A DNA stretch of 64,000 nucleotides, taken from the NCBI GenBank assembly GCA_030427905.1, contig JAUICL010000010.1, forward strand, positions 1 through 64,000. Reading direction: 5' to 3'. This DNA is from Bacteroidia bacterium. GTDB taxonomy: Bacteria > Bacteroidota > Bacteroidia > Flavobacteriales_D > Cryomorphaceae. The notes under the pieces were generated by a model, which worked only from the letters and a program-made list of their open reading frames with translations, searched no databases and was not told the origin of the DNA. Positions 46,301 through 56,751 of this stretch are shown piece after piece. The position numbers and the translations under genes are program-made. Every line of letters starts with the position of its first letter. The stretch's first letter is position 1.

Positions 46301-46612
46301 AATCAGCTACGCGATGCGCATGCCGATATTAGTGTGGCTCTCTATGGTGATGGTTCCAAATCAAGCCGCGATATCGAAACACTTCCAGGCATTAGCGGCA
46401 GGTTGGGCTTTGCTTCTTACTCATCTTGGTGGAACACCGCCGAGCCGACTCAAACAGCGAGAGAGCAATACGAGCTAGCGCAGAATGAGTACGAGGTGGT
46501 CTACATTCAAGTCAAAGAAATGCTGTCGAGCATTGAGATCATTGAGAAGAAACTAGTCGATAATAAAGTGCCTTTTACTCCCGGGCAGGGTAGTGATTGG
46601 CGCGAAGACTAG
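43337..46612 (+). CDS. Sortilin/VPS10-like BNR beta-propeller protein
   Basis: 1091 residues with a signal peptide (1-19, ending SAGFAQ). Two BNR/Asp-box beta-propellers follow (about 25-700), showing repeated SxDGGxxW-type boxes such as SVDGGKSW, TTDGGENW, STDRGASW and SEDDGANW. A beta domain (about 790-880) follows, then a helical C-terminal part (about 940-1085). Bacteroidota homologues are annotated as glycosyl hydrolase or VPS10 proteins; no catalytic residues are evident. No T9SS sorting domain, so probably periplasmic. Start at ATG 43337 chosen for the signal peptide. Confidence 0.9.
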   Translation: MKFSYLLAAALIWASAGFAQKKGDKSEKPRFESSTFSGLQLRNIGPALTSGRISDIAVNPTKHSEYYLAIASGGVWKTSNNGTTFEPIFDGQGSYSIGCISMSPTNSNVLWVGTGENNNQRSVAYGDGVYKSVDGGKSWKNMGLKESEHIGMFAIHPENDDIVYVAAYGPLWSAGGDRGIYKTTDGGENWEKVLEVSENTGFNEIHMDPRDPNVLYATAHQRRRHVWTYIDGGPETAIYKSVDGGANWNKLSNGLPSGDLGRIGMDISPANPDVVYAIIKATEGGGFFRSTDRGASWTKMSDHQTSGNYYQEIICDLTDVDKVFSMDTWLHHTEDGGKTFVQTGEKSKHVDNHCIWINPNDPDHWRVGCDGGLYETWNAAVDWKYFDNLPVTQFYKVAVDNDKPFYNVYGGTQDNNTQGGPSRTTSNHGIMNSDWIITNGGDGFEPQIDPTDPNIVYGQAQYGWLVRYDKASGERVAIQPQPKKGEKAYRWNWDAPLLISPHNPKRLYFAANVLFKSDDRGNSWKAISPDLTRQLDRNQLEVMGRVWEPEAVMKNKSTSIYGNIVALDESPVKQGLLYVGTDDGLIQVSEDDGANWTKVDGVSGVPAKTYVNSLIASQHDENVVYAAFNNHKNGDFKPYVLKSTNKGKSWTSISSDLPVRGSVYTIAEDHIDPDLLFVGTEFGLFFTSDGGQHWTQLKAGIPTIAVRDIAIQRRENDLVLASFGRGFYVLDDYSCLRDFDEQTMKMDGKIFSPREALLYVESNRMGLTGKGSQGENLYTAPNPEYGAVFTYYIGDTTITTAKSKRLKEQKAKRKSGEKIDYPSIETLREEDREDDPYILFEIADANGKIVRRLKTSASKGINRIAWNLRHATTSPIKLSQGKRGRYSSPDEGMLALPGIYSVRALKYVDGEFSELCPSVAFTVVPLDNQTLLAQDKSSVMAFQADVAELKRSLSGIQKIHGENGNRLDHIKAAIEQYPSAPINLMSEVNQLRDAHADISVALYGDGSKSSRDIETLPGISGRLGFASYSSWWNTAEPTQTAREQYELAQNEYEVVYIQVKEMLSSIEIIEKKLVDNKVPFTPGQGSDWRED

Positions 46613-46633
46613 AACTTAGAATAGAATACATTG

Positions 46634-46667
46634 AAAATCGCCTCGGAGAAATTTGGGGCGATTTTTT
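46634..46667 (+). terminator. Intrinsic terminator after the BNR gene
   Basis: AAAATCGCC pairs with GGCGATTTT, followed by further T. The next gene's start region begins only about 20 nt downstream. Confidence 0.85.
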
Positions 46668-46690
46668 GTTATCTTGCGGCCGAACCAATC

Positions 46691-47983
46691 ATGTTTGGAA
46701 TGAGACTTTTCACGACACTTGTAGTGCTTTTTGCAGTTCAATTTCTTTCTGCGCAAGACCTTAATGACGGACTTTTATTACATTATCCCATGTCGGGTAA
46801 TGCAAATGATATCAGTGGAAATGGCTTCCATGGAGTGGTCAATGCAACACTAACAGAAGATCGATTTGGTAACCCGAATGAAGCTTACCACTTTAATGGA
46901 ATGAACGAGTTCATCGATTTCCCAAACATGGATGAACTTAAGCCTCCACTCCCATTGACAATTTCTTTCTGGATTAAGTATGATGATTTTCCCAGTACTG
47001 ATAGGGCTGTTTTTAATACTTCGCTTGAGGAAGATGTAAATTCAGGTGTGTTTCTCACATCTGAATCCGCAACAGGAAAGTATGCTATTGGTTATGGAGA
47101 TGGAGATCCTGCTTATAATACGGGCTCAATTCGCAAGTATGTGAGTAACTCTATTATTGAAATGGAAGATTGGCATCACTTAACCCTTGTATACACGTCT
47201 GCTACAGATATGAAGATATACGTGGATTGCATCGAGGCTGGAGGGACTTATGGTGGACTTGGTGGTGCTCTTGAATATTCACCTGCACCAGGTTCAATAG
47301 GCCGTCACGATCAGACTGTTGGGGTACCTTCATATTATTTTCAAGGCGCAATTGACGATTTTAGGTATTGGGATCGAGCTCTGACAATAGAAGAGATAGA
47401 TATAGTATGTAATAGCGAGCCTTTTGATTGCCCTGAGTTGGAAGTGAATTTTGGAGATGAATGTGATGATGGAAATGTTTTCACTGTAGAAGATGTAATT
47501 AATTCCGATTGTGAATGCTTAGGAGTTCCTGCTGTTGCGAGTTTGGGTGGAGCTGTTGAAGGCTTTAGTGAATGTGGTTCAAAGGAAATCTCTGTGAGTT
47601 TTTATGAGCCTGGAACAGTCAATTTGGTCGCGGAATACACTACAGTTTTAGCAGAAAATGGATCATACGAAATACCTACGGTTCCTGTTGGTATTTATGA
47701 TGTTTTCATTAAACTGGAAGGTGCTTTGCAAATTGGGTTCTTCAATTATGAGATAGTTAATGATTCCAATGTGATTGACCTAGAAGATGTTGTTTTGGGT
47801 GATCTGAATGGAGATAATGCAGTCAATATTGTTGATGTTTCCGTTTTGTGTGCGTCCTTTGGAAGTCTTGAAGGTGAGCCTAATTTTGATGGTTTATCTG
47901 ACTTTAATTGTGATGGCTGGGTAAATATTGTAGATGTCTCATTCTTGAATTTGAGTTTTGGACAAACAGGAGACTCTCCTTGA
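46691..47983 (+). CDS. LamG-domain protein with dockerin-like C-terminus
   Basis: 430 residues: signal peptide (about 1-22, ending LSAQ) and a concanavalin/LamG-like fold (about 25-225; YHFNGMNEFIDFPN, ISFWIKYDD, WHHLTLVY, DDFRYWDRAL). A Cys-rich joint and a carboxypeptidase-regulatory-like beta domain (about 275-365) follow. The C-terminus has two EF-hand-like dockerin repeats (GDLNGDNAVNIVDVSVLCASFG and a DFNCDGWVNIVDVSFLNLSFG copy). There is no T9SS sorting domain. The start at 46691 avoids the upstream terminator; AACCAATC directly precedes the ATG. Confidence 0.83.
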   Translation: MFGMRLFTTLVVLFAVQFLSAQDLNDGLLLHYPMSGNANDISGNGFHGVVNATLTEDRFGNPNEAYHFNGMNEFIDFPNMDELKPPLPLTISFWIKYDDFPSTDRAVFNTSLEEDVNSGVFLTSESATGKYAIGYGDGDPAYNTGSIRKYVSNSIIEMEDWHHLTLVYTSATDMKIYVDCIEAGGTYGGLGGALEYSPAPGSIGRHDQTVGVPSYYFQGAIDDFRYWDRALTIEEIDIVCNSEPFDCPELEVNFGDECDDGNVFTVEDVINSDCECLGVPAVASLGGAVEGFSECGSKEISVSFYEPGTVNLVAEYTTVLAENGSYEIPTVPVGIYDVFIKLEGALQIGFFNYEIVNDSNVIDLEDVVLGDLNGDNAVNIVDVSVLCASFGSLEGEPNFDGLSDFNCDGWVNIVDVSFLNLSFGQTGDSP

Positions 47984-47999
47984 TAAGTGAATGTAAAAA

Positions 48000-48081
48000 G
48001 GGGAAATCTACTTCCTATATGTGCTTTCTTCTAGGTGGCGTAAATAGAATCAAAAACTCTCTAGTGAGATTTCGAATCCCC
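48000..48081. repeat. Imperfect inverted repeat in the gap after the LamG gene
   Basis: GGGGAAATCT (48000-48009) can pair with AGATTT plus CCCC of 48067-48081, with a five-base bulge. The loop is about 57 nt. No T-run follows, so a terminator is doubtful; the rest of the 182-nt gap shows nothing clear. Confidence 0.35.
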
Positions 48082-48165
48082 AACATTCTCCAAGGATTGT
48101 TAATGAAATCATAATTAGTTGTGTGCTAAAATCTTTTTCTAGAGATTTCGGTCAAACAATCATTT

Positions 48166-48690
48166 ATGAAGCTAACCGTTCTCAGTTTTTCTCTTTTAGG
48201 CGTTCTGATCATTGCGAGTTGTACCAACCAGGAGCAAGAAGTGGAGCAAAAGCCAAAATACCTTCGCTGGGTAGGCGATAGTGTTTACGATCCCGAAATA
48301 GACGACCCAACATTTGCTGTGTGCCACGGTGAAGGAATGGTCAAACAATATTTCAACTTTAGCCAAGGATTCAAATACAACGGCGAACGCAGTACCTTGC
48401 TCGAAAAAATTTACTCAAGATACGAACCGGTAGATGTCGATGAAAGCGGCTGGATTAGAATCAGGTTTGTGGTAAACTGTAAGGGACAGGCCGGTCGTTT
48501 TCGGCTTACCCAGTCAGATGAGAATTACAAGGAACGAGCTTTCGATCAGCGGATTTCGTCGCAGTTGATGTCCATAGTTCAATCGCTTTCAGGGTGGGCG
48601 CTTATGCCTTCGGCTGAAAAACCTGAAGACTATTACCTATACCTGTTGTTTAAAATTGAGAACGGAAATATAACGGAGGTCTTACCATGA
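48166..48690 (+). CDS. Small lipoprotein of unknown function
   Basis: 174 residues with a lipobox (VLIIASC, lipidated Cys19). The mature part has two further cysteines (FAVCHG and FVVNCKGQAG) and a WIRIRFVVNCKGQAGRFRL strand followed by LYLLFKIENG. This is faintly like the C-terminal domain of TonB-type proteins, where a similar strand pattern is found; I would not assign it. Its stop overlaps the next gene's ATG by four bases. Confidence 0.78.
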   Translation: MKLTVLSFSLLGVLIIASCTNQEQEVEQKPKYLRWVGDSVYDPEIDDPTFAVCHGEGMVKQYFNFSQGFKYNGERSTLLEKIYSRYEPVDVDESGWIRIRFVVNCKGQAGRFRLTQSDENYKERAFDQRISSQLMSIVQSLSGWALMPSAEKPEDYYLYLLFKIENGNITEVLP

Positions 48691-49514
48691 AGCATTTATT
48701 CGGAATTATCGCTGTGCTGTCGGGCATGATGGCCACTGCCCAGCCCAATTGCAATGTGTTTTTGTACGAAGGAGATACGGTTAAGTACAATGCGTGTCAG
48801 GTCTTGGACGAGCGCGCTGGGCACTACCAGTTTAGTAGGGAGTATCAGGAAGCCTGCGACAGATCGCTCGCCATAGACTCTACATTTGGTTACCCGTACA
48901 AAATCAAATCAACGGCTTACTTAAAAAGCGGTGATATGATAACTTGGATGGAGTTGATGAACAAGGCTGTTGAGTTGAACCCCAAGGAATACCTGAGCTA
49001 CCGCGGATGGTGTCGGTATCAGTTTTTTAGAGATTACGAAGGAGCTATTGCCGATATTGAAGAACTAGACCGACTGGTGGACTACGATATCGGCGGTTCG
49101 GTAAACGGAGATTACCACCTCGAGATAGCTAGAGCACTTTGCTACAAAGCTCTTGATGAAAAAGAAAAGGCTGCGTCGATCATTGAAGAGCACATCAGTT
49201 CCGAGGACTACTATCAGGGTCTCTTTGACTATTTGCATCTAGGAGTGCTTTATTTCGATCTCGGGGAGTACGATAAAGCTCAAGCCGCATTCACCGCCCA
49301 AAACGACCACAACCCACTTGCCGAAACTGACTTCTACAGAGCTCTCTGTTACGAAGCTCAAGGCAATTTAGATCAAGCTCAAGAGTGGATGAATTCGGCA
49401 TATGACAAGTATCAAAGCCAAACTCGCATGCTTGAGTCCTACACCCACCACGAAGACAAAATCTATCTGGCGGATATCGAACGGGAGTTGGAGCGAATTC
49501 AAGGCCAGAACTAA
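48687..49514 (+). CDS. Exported TPR protein
   Basis: 275 residues with a signal peptide (1-18, ending MATAQ) and tetratricopeptide repeats over most of its length. These include NKAVELNPKEYLSYRGWCRY, LHLGVLYFDLGEYDKAQAAF and FYRALCYEAQGNLDQAQEWM. Translationally coupled to the preceding lipoprotein gene, suggesting the two work together in the periplasm or outer membrane. No enzymatic motif. Confidence 0.87.
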   Translation: MKHLFGIIAVLSGMMATAQPNCNVFLYEGDTVKYNACQVLDERAGHYQFSREYQEACDRSLAIDSTFGYPYKIKSTAYLKSGDMITWMELMNKAVELNPKEYLSYRGWCRYQFFRDYEGAIADIEELDRLVDYDIGGSVNGDYHLEIARALCYKALDEKEKAASIIEEHISSEDYYQGLFDYLHLGVLYFDLGEYDKAQAAFTAQNDHNPLAETDFYRALCYEAQGNLDQAQEWMNSAYDKYQSQTRMLESYTHHEDKIYLADIERELERIQGQN

Positions 49515-49524
49515 TTGTTTTTAC

Positions 49525-49558
49525 CAAAAAAAGCCCTCCGAACTACTTCGAAGGGCTT
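49525..49558 (-). terminator. Terminator between the TPR gene and icd
   Basis: On the minus strand AAGCCCTTCGAA pairs with TTCGGAGGGCTT (one mismatch), followed by a run of seven T, ending icd transcription. It may also act on the plus-strand gene, though only weakly T-rich there. Confidence 0.82.
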
Positions 49559-49591
49559 CTTGATTCTTTGTACTTAATACATTGTACGGAC

Positions 49592-51820
<2,229 letters not shown>

Positions 51821-51919
51821 CTAGTCTTTTATAGTTACTATTTGTTCTTCGATTGCAGTTTATGCCAGCTTCAGGAGAATGGCATAATTGAGTCGGCGAA
51901 GATACTAAACTGAATGATA

Positions 51920-51950
51920 AAGAATCGGCCATCCGAGATGGATGGCCGAA
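51920..51950 (-). terminator. Terminator after the subtilase gene
   Basis: On the minus strand TCGGCCATCC pairs with GGATGGCCGA around ATCTC. The following sequence (TTCTTTATC) is only moderately T-rich. Confidence 0.65.
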
Positions 51951-51955
51951 TGTTT

Positions 51956-54900
51956 TTAATGCTGAACGATAAGCTTCGATTTATCAATCAAGCTCTGATT
52001 TTGATAGACTTCTATGAGGTAAATCCCCGAAGCGAATTCTTGAACATTCACATCTACAAAATATGAGTTGGAATGTGTCTGGTGCACAACTCGTCCTTGC
52101 AGGTCTCTGATAACTAGATCGAAGGCATCGTCCAGATCTACTGAGACGCGAGTTGCTGAACTCGAAGGGTTGGGGAAGACTTGAAGCACAGCAGCACCTT
52201 CTGGCTCATTCCCGTATTGCACAACAAGATTTTGGGTGCCGATATCATTAGTTTGCGGAACGCAATCTCCAGTTTCATAGACTTGTACATCTCTAAAGCT
52301 CGAATTGTCACCGCTTCCAGCATCGTTGTCGCTAACAAAGCAAAGCCTATTGAAAGTACCCGTGTAAAAACTACCAACTGGTATGGTGTAATGGGTCCAT
52401 CCTGAGACATAGTTATCGTAGTTGGTAATTCCCCAGTTTTGGGTTCCATGCACCTTAAAAGTGTAGGTTGTAGAAATGCTATTGTTGTTGTCAAATCCGA
52501 TGCCGTGAATCTCTCCCTGAGACGTGCTTCGGAAATCAAAGCTAATCACAGTGTTCGGCGTAACTACATAATTCAAAGGGATTGACTTCCAAGCATTATT
52601 GGCAATATTGAGTTGAGCTCCGCCATTTTCAATCGAGAAGCTCCCTTCATCTTGGGTTCCACCGTAGCTATCTACTCCGGTAGAATTAAAATCTATGGTA
52701 GGGCAGTCGTTCGAACTGGTTTCACCAGCGCAAAGTGCTTGATACTCAAAATTAGGAAAGGCTCCTCCATCGTGAAGGATATTGTCTTGGCTATCGATAA
52801 TCTGATAAGATCCATTTCCATTTGCGCAACAGAGACCGTTATTACCACTATCGAAAATGCTAAAGGTGAAACACGTAGTCTCAAGACAAACTGACTCTAC
52901 AAAGGTTGAATTAGCGAGATTGCTATCATAGGATGAACTTATCGCTGCGATCTGATTGTTGTCGTCATAGATGATCCAAGAAATCTCGGAAGGATTTCCG
53001 TCAAAATTGAATACAATATCGATCTCTTCGCCTGAGCAATCTGATCCTGATGATTCAAAAATCGATACATCGTCTATGGCCATGTCACTCCTGAAGCCAT
53101 TACCCGTGGTACCTTCAAATCGAAATTTCACACCAGTTTCACCGTCGAACTGGTCAAGCGAGACTTCTGTAGTCTTCCAGGCATTTCCCTGATTACCCGA
53201 AAGGCTCCAAAGCGAAACCCAATTACCACCTTCTGTTTGTGCAAGGAGTTCCAAGGACCCCATACTTGAGCCGTACATATGATAGTCGAAGGAGATCACC
53301 ATGTTGCTACTGTTTGAGAAATCAAAACAAGATGATTCGATGATCGCATTTTTAGATGGGTAGTTTGGGCTCGATGCTTCAATGTAGAGGTAATAATTGC
53401 CTTCACTGGCCGTAGCAGGGCCAGTAGAGCTAGAAGGGGTGCCACTCGCATCGCGTGTCCAATCGAGTTGATCACTCACTAATTGACTCCATTCAAAACT
53501 AGCCGACTCGAACCCTTCTGAATAAGGGAATTCATCAATCAATTGCTGGCAATAGGTCTCTGGAACAGCTTCTCCGAGACTCAATCCATCTACCGCGATA
53601 TCGCTTGTATATCCAGTACCCGTGGTCCCAACAAGGCGAAGCCTGAGCTCGGTATTGTTCGAGTAGCTTGAAAGGTCTACCACTGCTGGAAACCAAGAAC
53701 TTCCTTGATTTCCCGACATGGTCCATACTTCTTCCCAGACAACTCCATCAGCACTAGCTTCCACGCTCAAAGAGCCCATGGACGTGCCGTACATGTGGTA
53801 ATCAAACATCAAGGCTGGATCACTCAAAGACGTCAGGTCGAAACATGGTGATACTAGACGGGCTATTTTGCTTGGGTAATTGGGTGATGAAGCTTCGACG
53901 TAGATGTAGTCGTTTCCTTCACTGGCACCAGATGGGCCCGTATTGCTCGATGGTGTCGTTCCTGTTCTCGAAATCCAATCAAGGTCATCGAGCGGATCTT
54001 GCGTCCAGGCGCCAAAGCCATTTTCAAAGTTTTCGCTGTAAGGAAGGGTACCGATACTTGATGTACATTCATTAGTAGGGATGCTCAAGGTGCTCAATGC
54101 ATCGTAGGCGCTCACGCGGCCGTGACCAAAGGTGTTGTCGAAACCCGTAGCTCCCATATCGGTGGCATTGTCTTCGATCAACTCCCTGACTTCATTTTCT
54201 TCTAAACTTGGATCAACTGATAGAATGAGAGCGGCCACCCCTGAAACGACGGGACAAGCAGCTGATGTTCCCCCAAAACCGCTGGTGTAAGAGCCCGAAG
54301 AGTAGCCAGCGCTACCCGTGCGATCGATGGTGTACACGCCGGCTCCAGCTTGCCCAGGGGCCGAGTTTGAAGGCGCTACCACGTCCAATGCAGGGCCTTC
54401 ATTCGAGTAGTTTGATTTGGATCCCATATTTGTCACAGCACCTACTGCCATTACGTAGGATAGATCAGCGGGGTAGTCTACACAGGTTTTGTAGCCATTA
54501 CCCGAAGCGAAGATCACGACAGACCCTAAACCACTTCGCCCATTGTTTCGGGCATTGTTTATGGCATTGTTGAGTGCAGAAAGCGACAGGTTGCACGAGG
54601 TGTAGCCCCAGCTATTGCTCATAACGTCGGCGCCATTGGTTCGTGCCCAGTTGAATGCGGCAGCCAAGTCAGCCGTTGTTTCGCTTCCTTGAAAGATGTT
54701 TACACTCAAGAGATTGACTCCCGGCGCCACTCCACGAACACCAATGGTATTGTGACTAGCTCCAATAATTCCGGCGCAGGCTGTTCCGTGGCCATCATTG
54801 CTTGCTATGGGATCTCCATTGCCGTTGTTTGCAGGTGTGTGTCCGTCTACTACTTTCGAAGCTCCAGAGCTGTTCTCCAAGTCGGGGTGGCTGGCTTGAA

Positions 54901-55597
54901 CCCCATCGTCTATTACCGCTACGGTTATGGATGAGCTCCCAGTTGTGATGTCCCAAGCCTCGGGAGCATCACAATCCACATCTGCTTGGCCGGTATACCC
55001 CTGTATCGTCTGTCCCGTGTTGTTCATCTGGAACTGATTAGGGTAGTTCGGATCCGAAAATTTGGTGTGATTGGCATAAAAATTTGGGTGAGCCCAGTTC
55101 ACATCACCGCTTTCTACTAGTTGATTTGAAATGTGAAGTGTATGGTGTGGGTGCTGCGCGGTTCCGATATAGCTGCCGTATTGATCTCGACGTACATCTA
55201 CATCTAGATCCTTGAGATCTTGAAGGACTCGCTGTTCCATGCCTGGTTTGGGTTCGAAGAGTAATTCGTAACCGAGCCACATGTCAAAACCATCATCCAG
55301 TTCATAAACAGGAACGATACTTTTAATATCAAGACTGCTCACCAAAGGGTTGGATTCCAGGTTCTCATTCGTTTCAACGATCACCATGTTATATTTTGCA
55401 ATAGACTTGATGATTGTGAATGAATTGGATACCCGATCAAAGGCATTGTAGTCTTCAATTGTTTCAAAATGAACGATGTGGGTGTCGTTTCGGGGGGAGA
55501 GCTCCTGAGCGCCGTTGTCGCCGTAAAAGTAGTTTTGAGAGTATAGGAAAGGGGCGGCCATGACAAAGGCCAGTGTAAGCAGTATTAGTCTTTTCAT
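51956..55597 (-). CDS. T9SS-secreted subtilisin-like (S8) protease with two MAM-like domains
   Basis: 1213 residues. Order: signal peptide (1-20); propeptide-like region (about 25-170); peptidase S8 domain with the triad Asp in VAVIDDGVQ (about 229), His in NDGHGTACAG (about 268) and Ser in GGTSAACPVV (about 443); two tandem MAM-like modules (about 515-685 and 690-860) each containing FDYHMYG and an SPNYPSK; a Cys-rich beta module (about 860-965); a carbohydrate-binding-like module (about 970-1120); a type A T9SS sorting domain (about 1135-1213, VFPNPSSSATRV). Secreted or surface protease. Transcribed away from the LuxR-type gene's 3' end by about 70 nt. Confidence 0.95.
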   Translation of the reverse strand: MKRLILLTLAFVMAAPFLYSQNYFYGDNGAQELSPRNDTHIVHFETIEDYNAFDRVSNSFTIIKSIAKYNMVIVETNENLESNPLVSSLDIKSIVPVYELDDGFDMWLGYELLFEPKPGMEQRVLQDLKDLDVDVRRDQYGSYIGTAQHPHHTLHISNQLVESGDVNWAHPNFYANHTKFSDPNYPNQFQMNNTGQTIQGYTGQADVDCDAPEAWDITTGSSSITVAVIDDGVQASHPDLENSSGASKVVDGHTPANNGNGDPIASNDGHGTACAGIIGASHNTIGVRGVAPGVNLLSVNIFQGSETTADLAAAFNWARTNGADVMSNSWGYTSCNLSLSALNNAINNARNNGRSGLGSVVIFASGNGYKTCVDYPADLSYVMAVGAVTNMGSKSNYSNEGPALDVVAPSNSAPGQAGAGVYTIDRTGSAGYSSGSYTSGFGGTSAACPVVSGVAALILSVDPSLEENEVRELIEDNATDMGATGFDNTFGHGRVSAYDALSTLSIPTNECTSSIGTLPYSENFENGFGAWTQDPLDDLDWISRTGTTPSSNTGPSGASEGNDYIYVEASSPNYPSKIARLVSPCFDLTSLSDPALMFDYHMYGTSMGSLSVEASADGVVWEEVWTMSGNQGSSWFPAVVDLSSYSNNTELRLRLVGTTGTGYTSDIAVDGLSLGEAVPETYCQQLIDEFPYSEGFESASFEWSQLVSDQLDWTRDASGTPSSSTGPATASEGNYYLYIEASSPNYPSKNAIIESSCFDFSNSSNMVISFDYHMYGSSMGSLELLAQTEGGNWVSLWSLSGNQGNAWKTTEVSLDQFDGETGVKFRFEGTTGNGFRSDMAIDDVSIFESSGSDCSGEEIDIVFNFDGNPSEISWIIYDDNNQIAAISSSYDSNLANSTFVESVCLETTCFTFSIFDSGNNGLCCANGNGSYQIIDSQDNILHDGGAFPNFEYQALCAGETSSNDCPTIDFNSTGVDSYGGTQDEGSFSIENGGAQLNIANNAWKSIPLNYVVTPNTVISFDFRSTSQGEIHGIGFDNNNSISTTYTFKVHGTQNWGITNYDNYVSGWTHYTIPVGSFYTGTFNRLCFVSDNDAGSGDNSSFRDVQVYETGDCVPQTNDIGTQNLVVQYGNEPEGAAVLQVFPNPSSSATRVSVDLDDAFDLVIRDLQGRVVHQTHSNSYFVDVNVQEFASGIYLIEVYQNQSLIDKSKLIVQH

Positions 55598-55665
55598 ACG
55601 AAAACAGAACTTGGTTAAAAACTTCGACAGCTAAATCTAACCAATTGATCCTTAAAACCGAAGAA

Positions 55666-56406
55666 CTAATCTGTGTTATAGAGGGATCCCATCTCAAACA
55701 TCTGCAAAAGTTCAAAGGTGTTTCGACAGCTGGTTTTGTGGAGCATGTTTTTTCGGTACCCAATGATTGTGTGGTAGGAGAGACCCAATGTTTCAGCAAT
55801 GGTCTTACTATCCAAGCCGTTCTTTAAAAGTTCAAAAACTTCCAGTTCTCTTTTGGAGAAAAGATCGACGGGTGATACGTCTATGAATTTTCGATATCCC
55901 GAAAGGTCGGCCGTGGGGCTGTCCCAATACCAACGTACGGCATTTGATAATCCCAGATACGAAATGTCTTGAACCACTGAGTAGTGCGAGCGCAGCGTTC
56001 TGTTGGAGTTCAAACGACAAACCCCGGATGTACGTTGAACTTTGATATATGAACCGTCTTTTTTCTTGTATCTACAGGATATTCGAAATGTAGAGTCTGT
56101 GGTGATTCCATGCTTTTGACTAAACTCAAGAGTAGACATCAGCACTTTACGGACCACGGGAAGATCATCGGGATGGACTATGTTAAATGGGGTGTCGTAA
56201 TCAAACTCTTCTTCTTCATAGCCCAACAAATCTTTGATCCCTCTCTGATAGATCACTTTATTGTCTTTGAGATCTAAGACGTACAAGGCCTCGTTGTGAA
56301 GCAAGGGGTATGTGGTATAGCTAAACTTTTTATAATCTGCTTTTCCTTTATCGACATTTAAACCTCTTGAAATGTCGTTGAGCTCGGTTTGAAATTCCTC
56401 ATGCAT
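55666..56406 (-). CDS. PAS-LuxR transcriptional regulator
   Basis: 246-residue cytosolic regulator. A PAS-like sensor (about 30-145; ALYVLDLKDNKVIYQRGIKDLLGYEEEEF then a FRISCRYKKKDGSYIKVQRT strand) precedes a LuxR-type helix-turn-helix at about 180-240 (FSKRELEVFELLKNGLDSKTIAETLGLSYHTIIGYRKNML). No receiver domain or transmembrane segment. Its target is unknown; the neighbouring subtilase gene downstream and the RNA-like elements upstream are candidates by position. Confidence 0.9.
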   Translation of the reverse strand: MHEEFQTELNDISRGLNVDKGKADYKKFSYTTYPLLHNEALYVLDLKDNKVIYQRGIKDLLGYEEEEFDYDTPFNIVHPDDLPVVRKVLMSTLEFSQKHGITTDSTFRISCRYKKKDGSYIKVQRTSGVCRLNSNRTLRSHYSVVQDISYLGLSNAVRWYWDSPTADLSGYRKFIDVSPVDLFSKRELEVFELLKNGLDSKTIAETLGLSYHTIIGYRKNMLHKTSCRNTFELLQMFEMGSLYNTD

Positions 56407-56594
56407 GTTTTACAATTTGTCTCATAATAATTTGGCTTCTAAGCTCTAGCAGATCAATTATTCATCGTCGGTCATAAATATCTTAATTTTTACCTTTTTT
56501 TCAAAAAATTATACGCTTTACATGGACAGGTGAAAGCCCGATTCAATTTTCGATGAGAAAATGAATCTTTTTCGCAACCTTAAATGCGGGTGCT

Positions 56595-56645
56595 GCGTAC
56601 ACCGAGATGTAAGCATTTTATTCTATAGATATTTGATTGGTTGAA
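56595..56645 (+). repeat. 50-bp direct repeat, copy 1 (element C)
   Basis: Starts GCGTACACCGAGATG and runs through the conserved block and GATTGGTT to the terminator. Identical to 56752-56802 except for one extra G there. Confidence 0.9.
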
Positions 56646-56679
56646 TGATCCCGGAGCACATCTGGGATCATTTTTTTTT
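56646..56679 (+). terminator. Terminator of element C
   Basis: TGATCCCGGA pairs with TCTGGGATCA (one G-T) around loop GCACA, followed by nine T. Confidence 0.92.
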
Positions 56680-56751
56680 ACCCTTTTTCCAAGGGGATTG
56701 GACTAAACTTTAAAAAAGGTGAACTTTTTTGAAACCTTCTTTGAGAAGGTC

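Larger units (their letters stand above)
56540..56679 (+). ncRNA. Candidate small RNA, element C
   Basis: Hairpin GATTCAATTTTC-GATGA-GAAAATGAATC (11 bp plus one bulged A, 56540-56567); a weaker CGCA...TGCG stem; conserved block GTAAGCATTTTATTCTAT (56609-56626); one GATTGGTT (56635-56642); terminator (56646-56679). The block and box are the same as in A and B, but the spacer is shorter (8 nt) and has no hairpin. The 5' boundary is an estimate. Confidence 0.65.

Noticed and set aside
46631-46690. Upstream extension of the LamG gene
   Set aside because: It would start inside the preceding gene's terminator, and would place a polar stretch before the signal peptide.
48067-48081. TTCGAATCCCC resembles the T-arm of a tRNA
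   Set aside because: No acceptor, D-arm or anticodon stem can be formed at the right spacing; it is part of a loose inverted repeat.
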